Below are positions 1-8,830 of a stretch of 64,000 nucleotides of DNA, piece after piece. Within the stretch, counting starts at the first letter, position 1; every line of letters starts with the position of its first letter. The stretch is from Hyphomicrobiales bacterium (GTDB lineage Bacteria; Pseudomonadota; Alphaproteobacteria; Rhizobiales; Rhizobiaceae). Both the position numbers and the translations under genes were made by a program. The notes under the pieces were generated by a model. That model ran no database searches. It was not told where the DNA came from and worked only from the letters and a program-made list of their open reading frames with translations. Where the stretch lies: NCBI GenBank assembly GCA_900469955.1, contig UBYX01000042.1, positions 1 through 64,000 on the forward strand, in the 5' to 3' direction.

Positions 1-102
1 CTCCGCATGCTCGACGAAATGCTCGCAGATTTCGTCGGGCATGCTTCCGGCGTCCTTCGGAAGCGCTATGCCTGAAAGTTTGAATTGCTGAACCGCGTTC
101 AT
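1..102 (-). CDS. 5' part of a small gene coupled to the iron ABC operon (DUF2218-like candidate)
   Basis: Only the first 34 codons are inside the window; the gene runs off the left edge. Its ATG (102-100) overlaps the TGA of the upstream ATPase gene as ATGA, and a strong AGGAGAG ribosome site lies just before it, so its translation should be coupled to the transporter. The visible N-terminus has a CEHFVEH segment that resembles DUF2218 proteins, which often accompany siderophore transport genes. With so little sequence that family call is a guess. Its place at the end of the operon suggests an accessory role in iron handling. Confidence 0.45.
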   Translation of the reverse strand, partial: MNAVQQFKLSGIALPKDAGSMPDEICEHFVEHAE

Positions 103-926
103 GGCCGGCTCTCCTTGAAATCTTGTTCCATTACCATCCTGTGTCTGCTGATCGGGAGCATGATCGGCCGACCCGAGGTGGGGTCGGGGATGATGCGGCT
201 TTCGAGGCCGAAGACCCGTCTCACATTCTCCTCCGTCAACACATTCTCCGGGGCACCGGAGACGTGTATGCGGCCATCTGCCATTGCGACGAGGTAGTCT
301 GCATAACGTGCCGCCAGGTTGAGATCATGCAGCACCATGATGACGGTGGTTCCGCGCGAATGGTTGAGATCGGTCAGCAGATCCAGCACCTCGACTTGGT
401 GGCTGATATCGAGAAATGTCGTCGGCTCGTCCAGCAGCAGTACCTCCGTCTGCTGTGCCAATGCCATGGCGATCCAGACCCGCTGGCGTTGCCCGCCGGA
501 AAGCTCGTCCACCGGCCTTTCGGCGAGATTGGATGTTTTGGTTGCGTCGAGTGCAGCGCTCACCGCCTCGTCGTCCTCAGGTTTCCAGCGCGAAAACAGG
601 CTCTGATACGGATGCCGGCCTCGGCTCACGAGATCGGCAACGGTGATGCCTTCTGGAGCAATCGGCGATTGGGGAAGCAGCCCCAATGTCCGGGCCAATT
701 CCCGCGGCGGTATCCGGTGGATCGACTTGCCGTCCAGCAGGACATGCCCTCGGTGCGGAAAGAGCAGCCGGGACATCGCACGCAGAAGTGTGGACTTGCC
801 GCAGGCATTGGCGCCGACGATCACGGTAATCTTGCCGGGAGGCACGACAAGATCGAGCCCGTGCAAAATCTCGATCTCGCCGTAGCCGGCCGAAAGCTGG
901 CTGACTGTAAGAGAGTGGACGATCAA
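99..926 (-). CDS. ferric-siderophore ABC transporter, ATP-binding protein
   Basis: A 275-aa cytoplasmic ATPase of the FecE/FepC type that powers import of an iron-siderophore complex. Visible motifs in order: Walker A GANACGKST (about residues 38-46), Q-loop around residue 85, ABC signature LSGGQ (142-146), Walker B LLLDEP (163-168) and switch His200, so it looks catalytically intact. The start overlaps the TGA of the upstream permease as ATGA, and its own stop overlaps the next gene the same way, giving a tightly coupled operon. Length is normal for the family. The siderophore itself cannot be read from the sequence. Confidence 0.93.
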   Translation of the reverse strand: MIVHSLTVSQLSAGYGEIEILHGLDLVVPPGKITVIVGANACGKSTLLRAMSRLLFPHRGHVLLDGKSIHRIPPRELARTLGLLPQSPIAPEGITVADLVSRGRHPYQSLFSRWKPEDDEAVSAALDATKTSNLAERPVDELSGGQRQRVWIAMALAQQTEVLLLDEPTTFLDISHQVEVLDLLTDLNHSRGTTVIMVLHDLNLAARYADYLVAMADGRIHVSGAPENVLTEENVRRVFGLESRIIPDPTSGRPIMLPISRHRMVMEQDFKESRP

Positions 927-1957
927 AGCGAACTCCCGGTCCGGTTGGCGCGTACGATCAGAAAAATCAGGTATGGAGCACCCAAGGCTCCGGTCACGAC
1001 ACCGACCGGATAGCGGCTTTGCAAAAGGAACTGACCTGCATAATCACCCGCCAGCACCAATATCGCGCCAATCAGCGCCGAAGGGATCAGCAGCGATCCG
1101 TTGTGTCCCACGATGCGGGCAGCGATGGGTCCAGACAGAAAGGCCACGAAGGCTATCGGGCCCGTCACCGCCGTCGCGGTCGCAATCATGCCGACCGCCG
1201 TCACGATGATCATGATGCGGGTCCTCGCGACGCCAATCCCCAAGGCGGCGGCGGTATCGTCCCCCAGCCGCAATGCCTCCAGATCACGCGCGCGGCTTAG
1301 AAGAAGCCCGCCGAACACGACCAGCGCCATCAGAAGCGGGAGCGCCTGACCAAGCTGCGCCCCGTTGACGCTCCCGGTCAGCCAGCGGATCGCCTCCTGA
1401 AGGGTCCAGGCCGGAGCCTGGGAGAGAATGTAGGCGATAAAACTTTCCAGCATCGCCGAAACTCCGATCCCGACTAGGATGAGGCGGGTTCCAGCGACAC
1501 CGTTTCTGGACGAGAGGGCATAAACCAGCAGCGCGACCCCCAGCCCGGCGATCACGGCAAAGATCGACACGACCGGCCCTTTCAGCGACAGCACGACAAT
1601 GGCGAACACGGCTGCTGCGCTTGCACCCCAGCTGATCCCGATGATGTCCGGGCTTGCGAGCGGATTGCGCAGCATGATTTGAAAAGCTACGCCGCCTAGC
1701 CCGAAGCTCAGGCCCGCAAGCACCGCAAGCACAGCCCGCGGCAGCCTCAGTTCCCCAACGGTGAACCTTACGCCCGGCACGTTCTCGCCAAGCAGCACGC
1801 GGATGACATCCCCTGGCGGCGTGAAGGATTGTCCGAGCGACAGGGTAAGCGCAAAAGTCGCGATCACAAGAGCCAAGAGGATCGCGATGACAAGGGAGTG
1901 CCTGCGCGCACGGCGGCGGCGGCTTTCAATGATGCGGTCGAGGGTGGGGGAGAGCAT
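923..1957 (-). CDS. ferric-siderophore ABC transporter permease (FecCD family, second subunit)
   Basis: A 344-aa polytopic inner-membrane permease of the BtuC-like FecCD family, with about nine or ten hydrophobic segments. The start at 1957 (MLSPTLDR) is chosen because it follows the stop of the partner permease by two bases; the frame could extend to 2224, but that extra part is arginine-rich and overlaps the partner gene. It should pair with the permease at 1960-2997 as a heterodimeric channel driven by the ATPase downstream. Its stop overlaps the ATPase start by four bases. Confidence 0.92.
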   Translation of the reverse strand: MLSPTLDRIIESRRRRARRHSLVIAILLALVIATFALTLSLGQSFTPPGDVIRVLLGENVPGVRFTVGELRLPRAVLAVLAGLSFGLGGVAFQIMLRNPLASPDIIGISWGASAAAVFAIVVLSLKGPVVSIFAVIAGLGVALLVYALSSRNGVAGTRLILVGIGVSAMLESFIAYILSQAPAWTLQEAIRWLTGSVNGAQLGQALPLLMALVVFGGLLLSRARDLEALRLGDDTAAALGIGVARTRIMIIVTAVGMIATATAVTGPIAFVAFLSGPIAARIVGHNGSLLIPSALIGAILVLAGDYAGQFLLQSRYPVGVVTGALGAPYLIFLIVRANRTGSSL

Positions 1958-1959
1958 CG

Positions 1960-2997
1960 TCACAACTCGCGCACCCGCTGGCGTCTGACAATCCAGATGA
2001 AGAACGGCGCGCCCACAAGTGCGGTGACGATGCCGACGTCGAGTTCGCCCGGTCTGGCGATAATACGTCCCACGATATCGGCGCCCAGTAGCAGGCAGGC
2101 TCCGCCCAATGCGGAAAAGGGCAGCAGCCACCGATGGTCGATCCCGACCAGCGATCGGCAAAGATGCGGCACGATCAATCCCAGGAAGCCGATGGGGCCG
2201 CAGACCGCTGTCGTTGCTCCGCACAAGAGAATTGCGCCAAACGCGGCAACCGCGCGAGCCGCTACGACGCGCTCGCCGAGCCCGGCCGCGAGTTCATCGC
2301 CCAATGCCAGCGAGTTCAGCTTTCGTGCCGAGAGAAGGCTGATCGCAAATCCGACCGCGAGAAACGGCAGCACCGGCAAAATACGGTCAAATGTCGCTCC
2401 GCCGACACCGCCTATTTGCCACGAGCGGATGCCGCCGGCGATATCGGCTCGGGGCAGCACCACTGCAAGCACCATGGAGGAGAAGGCAACCGACGTAGCG
2501 GCGCCGGCAAGCGCCAATTTGAGGGGAGTCGCTCCACCACGCCCGAGCGATCCGACGGCATAAACGAAGATCGCCGAACATGCGGCTCCGAAAACGGCGG
2601 TCCAGATATAGGCGTCGGCTGAGGCGATATCGAACCAGGTGACACCCAGGACGACGGCCAGCGATGCTCCCATATTGACTCCGAGAATGCCCGGATCGGC
2701 GAGAGGATTGCGCGTCACACCCTGCATGATCGCTCCAGCAAGCCCGAGTGCGGCTCCGGCGAGTAGGCCAAGCAGCGTCCTGGGAATGCGGACGTTGACG
2801 GCTGCTTGCCCAATGCTGTCGATCTGCCCGGCAAGAGCAGCGGCGATGTCGGTCCAGCCGACTTCGCGCGTCCCTATCGTGCACGAGAGCGCCAGGAGCA
2901 CGGCAAGAAGCGTAAGCAGACCTGCCAGCCAAAGGCTCCGGAGACGGTTCGACCGCCCGGAAGCAGACCGGGGCGATTTTAGGCTGCCGGATGTCAT
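1960..2997 (-). CDS. ferric-siderophore ABC transporter permease (FecCD family, first subunit)
   Basis: A 345-aa FecCD-family permease. After a basic N-terminus come repeated hydrophobic helices, with the family-typical GAxLGLAGAxMQG-like segment around residue 100. The start at 2997 (MTSGSLKS) overlaps the TGA of the binding-protein gene as ATGA; the longer frame to 3051 lies wholly inside that gene and is not preferred. It forms the transmembrane channel with the next permease. It is transcribed from the promoter of the binding-protein gene. Confidence 0.92.
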   Translation of the reverse strand: MTSGSLKSPRSASGRSNRLRSLWLAGLLTLLAVLLALSCTIGTREVGWTDIAAALAGQIDSIGQAAVNVRIPRTLLGLLAGAALGLAGAIMQGVTRNPLADPGILGVNMGASLAVVLGVTWFDIASADAYIWTAVFGAACSAIFVYAVGSLGRGGATPLKLALAGAATSVAFSSMVLAVVLPRADIAGGIRSWQIGGVGGATFDRILPVLPFLAVGFAISLLSARKLNSLALGDELAAGLGERVVAARAVAAFGAILLCGATTAVCGPIGFLGLIVPHLCRSLVGIDHRWLLPFSALGGACLLLGADIVGRIIARPGELDVGIVTALVGAPFFIWIVRRQRVREL

Positions 2998-3992
2998 TTC
3001 GACTTTCTGGCGGCGTCGGTTAACAAGGCCACATAGTCCTTCAATACCCAAGGGATCGAAAGGGGCGTCGGATTTGCCGCCGTGCCGAGCGGATCCCTGC
3101 CCAACATGACGAGCGCTCCTTTCTCGACAGCCGGCATTCTGGCCATCAGGGGGTTCGCCGCCAGCGCATCGAGCAGTTTCTGGTTCCCGTAGGTCACGAC
3201 GAGGTCGACATCGTCGAATGCATCGATGCGCTCAGCGCTGATGGAACCTGAATACTTCCCCGGTGCCGAGGCTTCGACGACGCTTTTGGGTGCCTTCAGC
3301 CCGAGATCCCCAAAGAACTTCACCCGGGTATCGTTTGTTGTGTAGAAGTTGACGATACTCAGATCCGTAGCATCAAGATGAGTGATGAACATCGCCGATT
3401 TCCCCTGAAGTTCGGGGTGTCCGGCAACGGTCCGGGCGATATCGGCCTCGATCTTCGAAACCAGCGCCTCGCCCTCGGCAGCCATGCCGAGCCCGGCGCT
3501 GTTGAAGCGTATCATCTCGCGCCAGTCGGTCGACCACGGGGCTTCGGGATAGGCGACAACCGGAGCGATCTGGCTCAGGGTATCGTAGTCTGATTGGCTC
3601 AGACCGGAATAGGATGCCAGGATCACATCGGGATTGGTGGCCGCCACGGCCTCGAAATCGATTCCGTCACCCTCGTCGAAAAGCACCGGCTTGTCTGCAT
3701 GGAGTTCGGCCAGTTTTTCAGCCACCCAAGGCAGGATCCCATCGTTATCGTCGTCGCCGAAATTGGCCGCGGCAAAACCGACGGGCACGATTCCAAGCGC
3801 CAATGGCACTTCATGGTTCGCCCAAGCAACCGTCGCTACCCGCTCTGGCTTTTTGGTGAGAGTGGTCGTGCCGAGAGCATGCTTGATGGTGATCGGATAG
3901 GACGTGCCTTCCTCCGCGCCAGCCTCGCTGAAGGCAATAATCCAAAAGCAAGCCGCCGCCATCCGTACGGCAGGAAGAAAGAAACGCAGCAT
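2994..3992 (-). CDS. iron-siderophore substrate-binding protein
   Basis: A 332-aa periplasmic binding protein of the FhuD/FecB type. It begins with a signal sequence (hydrophobic run followed by SEAGAEE; no lipobox Cys seen). Then comes a Peripla_BP_2 domain with the usual TLTKKPERVATVAW opening and a VILASYSGL segment near the middle. The start at 3992 is picked because the signal peptide begins there; the frame extends to 4040. It is the first gene of the five-gene minus-strand uptake operon and is divergent from the outer-membrane receptor. Confidence 0.9.
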   Translation of the reverse strand: MLRFFLPAVRMAAACFWIIAFSEAGAEEGTSYPITIKHALGTTTLTKKPERVATVAWANHEVPLALGIVPVGFAAANFGDDDNDGILPWVAEKLAELHADKPVLFDEGDGIDFEAVAATNPDVILASYSGLSQSDYDTLSQIAPVVAYPEAPWSTDWREMIRFNSAGLGMAAEGEALVSKIEADIARTVAGHPELQGKSAMFITHLDATDLSIVNFYTTNDTRVKFFGDLGLKAPKSVVEASAPGKYSGSISAERIDAFDDVDLVVTYGNQKLLDALAANPLMARMPAVEKGALVMLGRDPLGTAANPTPLSIPWVLKDYVALLTDAARKSK

Positions 3993-4312
3993 GGAACGGA
4001 CCCCGCCTCGTGTTAAGTGGACTTCAATTCTCAGGTTCATTGGGCGGCGTCAACGAAAATGCCGGCGCTGGGGAAAGGAGCCGCGATATTTCCCATTGTA
4101 TCCTACAAAACCCCGGAAAATTACAATACTGGATAAGTCAGCTCAAGTTAGTACCGAAATGGGGACCAGACCATTGCAGCAGCCGGATTCGAAAGACGAC
4201 CTCTCGCCCAGGTCTGGCTGAATGCTCTTCGGGACGACCCTCAAAACTCTCACAATCTCGGCACCTTTCTGCCGAAAGCCAGCAATGGCCACACCAACTC
4301 TGGAACGTGAAG
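3993..4312. promoter_or_regulatory. divergent promoter region between binding-protein and TonB receptor genes
   Basis: This 320-bp gap separates the divergent ABC operon and receptor gene and must hold both promoters. I searched it by eye for an iron-control palindrome of the Irr/RirA/Fur kind and found none convincing. It is AT-richer around 4100-4150. Confidence 0.4.
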
Positions 4313-6448
4313 ATGCATATCGAAAGAACAGGCGCTCATCCAAGACAGGCCGTTATCCGCTACCGGTATGCGGTGCTTCTGGGTTGTACTGCGCTAATTG
4401 CGCTTGCGCCGACCTTCTCGCTTGGCCAAGAGGCCGCCAATTCAAGCCCCGACACCACACTCAAACCGATTGTCATCAAAGGCAGCGGCAGCAGCCTCAA
4501 CACCGACAACGATTCGAAGTCGATCGTCGCGACAGAAACGACGGGCGGCGGCAAGATGCCGACGGATATTTTGGATACGCCCGCCTCGGTCTCCGTCATC
4601 ACCTCCAGGGAAATCCAGGAGCGCGGCGCGAGCAGCGTTGAGGAGGTACTGCAGTACACCGCTGGTGTGAGCACGGACTTCTACGGCTCGGACGACCGTT
4701 TCGACTATTTCAAGATCCGTGGTTTCGACGCCTATATGTATCGGGACGGACTGGTCGTCGGCAGACCCTTCGGCGGACTTCGGGAGGAGGCCTATGCCTA
4801 TGAACGCGTCGAGGTGCTCAAGGGTGCGAATTCGACCGGCTTCGGCGTTTCGGATCCCGGCGGCTCCGTGAACTTCGTGACCAAGCGACCGAAGAGCGAC
4901 CGCTTCGGCGAAGCCTATATCACCGGCGGCTCGTTCAACCACGCGGAGACGGGCTTCGACTTCGGTGACAACATTACCGAAGACGACACGCTGTCCTACC
5001 GCCTGACTGGCAAGTTCAAGCGGGCCGAGGCGGAGTACGATTATTCGCAGGACGACGAGAATTTCATCATGGGCGGGCTGACCTGGCGCCCGAGTGGCGA
5101 CACCAGCCTCTCAGTAGTATTCGATCATTTGGATAAGGACGGCGTTCCCGGTAGCGGCGGCCATCCGGTCGGCTCCGATTTCGCCAGAAGCCGCTTCTTC
5201 GGAGAGCCCGACTATAATTATCGCGGCATAAACCGGAACTCGCTGAGCGTCATGTTCGACCATGATTTCGGCGACGGCCTGACGTTCAGCACGAACGCGC
5301 GCTATAGCAAGGCCAACACTGATTTCGGATATGCCTACATTTCCAACACCCCGACTGGTGGTTCGACGATTGCCGATCGCGCCTATTTCGGGAACGACAG
5401 CACCACCGAGCAGTTTATCATCGACGCGCATCTGCTCTACGAAACAAGCTTCGACGATGTCGATAGCCGCAGCATGCTCGGTGTAGAATACAACACGACG
5501 CGAACCTACAACGACACCTACTGGGGGCCAGCACCCGGGATCGACTGGACGAACCCCGTCTATACGGGAGCGCCTGCATCGGTTCCGCTCATCGTCAGCA
5601 CAAAGAGCGATCAAAAGACGAAGGCCGTTTATTTCCAGGAAGACGTCACCTTCTTCGACAAGCTTGTTGCAACCGTCGGACTGCGCAACGACTGGCTCGA
5701 CCTCAGCGAGACCAACAGGTTCAGTGGCTCCACGGCCACCGCCGACCCGAGCGAATTCACCAAGCGCTTCGGCCTGACCTACAAAATCACCGACGAGCTT
5801 TCGACCTATGTCAGCTATGCCGACTCCGTCGCGCCGCCGCAGACAGGGGTCGAACCGGAAACCGGCGAACAATATGAAATTGGCGTAAAGTATCGGCCGG
5901 AGGGCTTCCCCGCCCTCTTCAGCGCCGCTGTCTATGACCTGACAAAGAAAAATATCACTGTCACGGAAGCCACGCCCCCGTTCGAACAGACGACCGCGGG
6001 CGAAATCCGGGTCCGGGGCTTGGATCTCGAAGCCAAGGCCGAATTGACAAACGGTCTCAGCATGACCGCAGCCTATTCTTATATGGATGCCGAGATTGTC
6101 GAAAACGGCGGGGTGAACGAAGGCAACCGGCCTCAGCGGGTACCTGAGCATCTTGCCTCGCTCTGGCTCAACTACGCGCTCGAAGGCAACGGGACCCGCG
6201 GCGACATGACGTTTGGGCTCGGCGGGCGCTATATGAGCTCGTACTATTACGACGACGCAAACACCGGATCGTCGGAAGGCAATGTCGTCTTCGACGCCGC
6301 CTTCACCTACAAAATCCAGGAAAACACGATGTTCCAGCTGAACGTCAGCAATCTTTTCGATGACAAGCACATCGCCCAAGGTGGCTTCGGGGCCGACTTC
6401 TACAACCCCGGCCGCACGATCATGGCGACGTTACGCCAGACTTGGTGA
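4313..6448 (+). CDS. TonB-dependent siderophore receptor
   Basis: A 711-aa outer-membrane receptor of the FhuA/FpvA class. It has a signal peptide (residues about 16-40), a TonB-box-like segment (LKPIVIKG, about 50-57), a plug domain starting at DILDTPASVSVIT with the EVLKGANS motif, and a 22-strand barrel ending YNPGRTIMATLRQTW with the expected aromatic last residue. The start at 4313 is chosen because the signal peptide follows it; the open frame continues to 4010 but has no signal-like features there. It should supply the ferric siderophore to the divergent ABC importer. No extra N-terminal signalling domain is present, so FecI/FecR-type control is unlikely. Confidence 0.93.
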   Translation: MHIERTGAHPRQAVIRYRYAVLLGCTALIALAPTFSLGQEAANSSPDTTLKPIVIKGSGSSLNTDNDSKSIVATETTGGGKMPTDILDTPASVSVITSREIQERGASSVEEVLQYTAGVSTDFYGSDDRFDYFKIRGFDAYMYRDGLVVGRPFGGLREEAYAYERVEVLKGANSTGFGVSDPGGSVNFVTKRPKSDRFGEAYITGGSFNHAETGFDFGDNITEDDTLSYRLTGKFKRAEAEYDYSQDDENFIMGGLTWRPSGDTSLSVVFDHLDKDGVPGSGGHPVGSDFARSRFFGEPDYNYRGINRNSLSVMFDHDFGDGLTFSTNARYSKANTDFGYAYISNTPTGGSTIADRAYFGNDSTTEQFIIDAHLLYETSFDDVDSRSMLGVEYNTTRTYNDTYWGPAPGIDWTNPVYTGAPASVPLIVSTKSDQKTKAVYFQEDVTFFDKLVATVGLRNDWLDLSETNRFSGSTATADPSEFTKRFGLTYKITDELSTYVSYADSVAPPQTGVEPETGEQYEIGVKYRPEGFPALFSAAVYDLTKKNITVTEATPPFEQTTAGEIRVRGLDLEAKAELTNGLSMTAAYSYMDAEIVENGGVNEGNRPQRVPEHLASLWLNYALEGNGTRGDMTFGLGGRYMSSYYYDDANTGSSEGNVVFDAAFTYKIQENTMFQLNVSNLFDDKHIAQGGFGADFYNPGRTIMATLRQTW

Positions 6449-6455
6449 TGAAGCA

Positions 6456-6483
6456 GCCCCATCCGCAGCCGCTCGGGTGGGGC
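6456..6483. terminator. hairpin between convergent receptor and AraC genes
   Basis: Arms 6456-6465 and 6474-6483 pair over 10 bp with one G-T wobble around an 8-nt loop. There is no long T tract on either strand. It sits in the 40-bp gap between two convergent genes, as expected for a bidirectional terminator. Confidence 0.55.
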
Positions 6484-6488
6484 ATATC

Positions 6489-7388
6489 TCAGAATCGACG
6501 AGTCTGCTGGGTCCGGCGCCATGCGGCGGGTGTGTCGCCTGTAATCTGCCCAAAGGCTTTCGTCAGGTGGGCCTGATCGGAAAACCCCAACTGGGCCGCG
6601 ATCGCTGCTATGGAAAGATCGCTTTCCGACAACAGCTTTTTGGCAAGGCCAATGCGTTTGGCAAGCTGCCACTGCAGCGGCGTCTTGCCAGTTGTCTGCT
6701 TGAAGACGGTGGCAAACCAGCTTTCCGACAAGCCGACTGTCGCAGCCATCTCGGCGATGGTCAGGCGGCAATCGCTGCGGCCATCGAGGCGAGAGAGGAG
6801 CTTGTTCATCTGAGCTTGCGTAAGTCTGCCATTGGCAGTCTTGCCGTCGTCGTCGGGGATGTCGAGAAGACCCGCGACGATGCTGCCCACAAGGCTCTCG
6901 GCGTAAACCGCGTGCTTCGAGGGGCTTGCTATCTCGCCGACCAGCAGCTCGGCCAGCGTTTCGATTGCTCCGATATCCTGGATTTCTACGGGTCTGCGCA
7001 AGGCCGTCACCGCCGCCGACGCCCCGACCGAAGGCGATAAGAATCTCAGCAGCCGATCCCTGTGCATATGAAGATTGAGGTGCGAGAAGCGATGTATGGA
7101 TTTGCTGTTGGTCCACATCGGGACACCTGCGGGAACATAGATCGCCCGCGTCATGGGTCTATAATGCTGCGAGAAGTCTCCGTCCTGGTTTGAAATTCGG
7201 ATTCGGGACGATACGTCGTCGAAAAATATCATGATGCGCGGGTCGTCGGACAGGTAGTAACCTGTAGCCCCCGACTGGCTCTCGGCTTCCCATAATACGC
7301 TCACCAACCCGTCAAGCTGGCGCCATTTGACAGGCGCCACCACCCGAATACCTTCGGTCCGCCAAATCATGGAATGCCAGTAACTCAA
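6489..7388 (-). CDS. AraC-family transcriptional regulator
   Basis: A 299-aa regulator with an N-terminal sensing part and a C-terminal double helix-turn-helix domain of about 100 residues. The domain includes LSESWFATVFKQTTGKTP and the second-helix segment AAQLGFSDQAHLTKAFGQ. It lies directly downstream of and convergent to the siderophore receptor, so control of the uptake locus by a siderophore-responsive AraC protein is likely, but the sequence does not show it. Full length for the family. Confidence 0.88.
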   Translation of the reverse strand: MSYWHSMIWRTEGIRVVAPVKWRQLDGLVSVLWEAESQSGATGYYLSDDPRIMIFFDDVSSRIRISNQDGDFSQHYRPMTRAIYVPAGVPMWTNSKSIHRFSHLNLHMHRDRLLRFLSPSVGASAAVTALRRPVEIQDIGAIETLAELLVGEIASPSKHAVYAESLVGSIVAGLLDIPDDDGKTANGRLTQAQMNKLLSRLDGRSDCRLTIAEMAATVGLSESWFATVFKQTTGKTPLQWQLAKRIGLAKKLLSESDLSIAAIAAQLGFSDQAHLTKAFGQITGDTPAAWRRTQQTRRF

Positions 7389-7715
7389 TCTATAAACCCA
7401 CTCTTAGCCGGCATGACATCACTGCTGCAGGCGAAACATCGCGAAGAACGCTTCGCGATAGTTATTTCTCTCTGCGGCGCCCGACGCTGCAATCCACCAA
7501 TGAATGGTCGGCTCCAGCGCCCATAATAAACATGATTATGAATATCGTGTTTCTTCATCTTAGCAAGCTTTTGGAGCGGACGGTCCCGGATGCTGCGGTT
7601 CTTGAGCCGGTTTGTCGGTGAAGCGGAAAGCCCGCTTTGGGGTGATGCGCGGCATTCTTGAACGGACAATTAGGAACTACTAAATTCTTCGTATCTTCGG
7701 CAGATGGAGGACGCA
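7389..7715. other. intergenic region with no supported gene
   Basis: About 330 bp, AT-rich in the middle (around 7525-7560). An open frame on the minus strand (7385-7669) lacks a ribosome site and any family resemblance. The promoter for the small gene at 7716 should be here. A GGAAC (7674-7678) occurs but has no GTT at the proper distance. Confidence 0.5.
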
Positions 7716-8012
7716 ATGACTGGCAGTCTGTTCAGCCGACCTCTTTTTGTGCAAAGACCGCACTTCGTTCAGGAGGTAGGTTGCCTCGATGACATTTTTG
7801 ACTTCCTAGAGGAGTGGCCTGCGGACAAGCGGGATGTGGCGTATGAGACCATGCTGAGGGCATGCCGCGACTCGGCGGTCGGTCGGTTTCCACTCGGGCC
7901 GCTGCGCGATAATTTCAGGCGCTTCCTCAAGAAAAACGGCCTTCTGGTCGAGATCGAGTCGGTGCCGTTCGTCTCGCGCGGCCCCAGAGACCGGAATATA
8001 GATGGAATGTAG
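7716..8012 (+). CDS. DUF982-like small protein
   Basis: A 98-aa protein with GGAGG five bases before the ATG at 7716. It is a clear paralogue of the protein at 13234-13527: both have F..PLFV, a LEEWP/LDEWP segment, a central cysteine-containing helix and FRRFL/VRRFL. The layout matches DUF982 (a WP segment, then ..AC/KAC.., then R..F..). DUF982 has no known function and is expanded in rhizobia. Nothing suggests a membrane location. Confidence 0.7.
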   Translation: MTGSLFSRPLFVQRPHFVQEVGCLDDIFDFLEEWPADKRDVAYETMLRACRDSAVGRFPLGPLRDNFRRFLKKNGLLVEIESVPFVSRGPRDRNIDGM

Positions 8013-8195
8013 GTGGATGTCGTGTGGCTTGAGCGATTGCCGGCGGTCAGGCACCCCGAATTGGATCCGCTTCCGCCGCGGGTCGTGGAGATCCTCCCGG
8101 TCTATCGATCGTATCGCTATTTCGTGCTTGCCGATAATCGCATCGTAATCGTCGAGCCGGATACCGACGAGATCGAATACATTCTCGTGGTCTGA
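8013..8195 (+). CDS. short DUF1236-like protein or fragment
   Basis: A 60-aa frame starting with GTG directly after the TAG of the previous gene. Its second half (VYRSYRYFVLADNRIVIVEP then a short tail) closely follows the C-terminal motif of DUF1236 proteins. Full DUF1236 proteins are secreted and much longer with a signal peptide, which is missing here. This is therefore either a stand-alone mini-version or the remnant of a longer gene. Expression could rest on coupling to 7716-8012. Confidence 0.45.
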   Translation: MDVVWLERLPAVRHPELDPLPPRVVEILPVYRSYRYFVLADNRIVIVEPDTDEIEYILVV

Positions 8196-8419
8196 CTTCA
8201 GTGGCCACGCATGAGAGAGCGCCGCTGGCTGGGGAGGGCAGCGGCGCAACTGGCGTGCCTTCACCAACGTCCATGCTAATATTGGTCGGAATGTCGGCCG
8301 GCCTATAAACAAAAGCTCGTGATCGGTGGCCGATCTAGATCATCAGATAGGATGAATTGAGACCTCCAGACAAAATATTATGCTCTACTAATGATATCCA
8401 CAAGGGGAGGGACGTCATC

Positions 8420-8608
8420 ATGAGCGACCGGCAAGACATCTACATGTTAAAGCCGCAGCGCTGTCTCGTGACGCATTCAGGACAGGTTCTAAACCCCATC
8501 CACCGGCCCGAGACAAGCAATGCCCCTGCAACAGTACACCAAGAGCCCGATCCCGAAATCGCGCGCAAGAAGATACCGGAGCTCCGGCTCTTCCATCATC
8601 CGGTTTAG
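8420..8608 (+). CDS. hypothetical small protein
   Basis: A 62-aa frame with an AGGGGAGGG ribosome site eight bases before the ATG at 8420. It contains no membrane segment, signal or recognised domain, and is rich in Pro, Arg and Lys. It is called mainly on the ribosome site and its setting among other small genes. It could be spurious. Confidence 0.35.
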   Translation: MSDRQDIYMLKPQRCLVTHSGQVLNPIHRPETSNAPATVHQEPDPEIARKKIPELRLFHHPV

Positions 8609-8830
8609 GGTGAAGTTGAATTGTCGGAGAAGCACTACGCAGTCTTCCACTTTCCTGGAACGGCTTCTCCATCCTTGAGCTAGCCATTGTCCTGCGGGTG
8701 CTGCACTTTTGGCCATACAAGGGCCTATGCACAAGAAATTCGACACTTCGTGTCGGTTGTCTCAGTCCCTGCTGCGGTCTATTTGATCCAGCACCATTTC
8801 TCGAACGGAGTCACGATCCATTGCTGAGGC

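Noticed and set aside
123..1013. 296-codon plus-strand frame over the ATPase gene
   Set aside because: The minus strand carries clear Walker, signature and switch motifs; the plus frame is its shadow.
5111..6379. 422-codon open frame antisense to the TonB receptor
   Set aside because: It is the shadow of the receptor in a GC-rich frame; composition is odd, with no ribosome site or family.
7385..7669. 94-codon minus-strand frame upstream of the AraC gene
   Set aside because: No ribosome site, no family pattern, and it lies in the promoter region.
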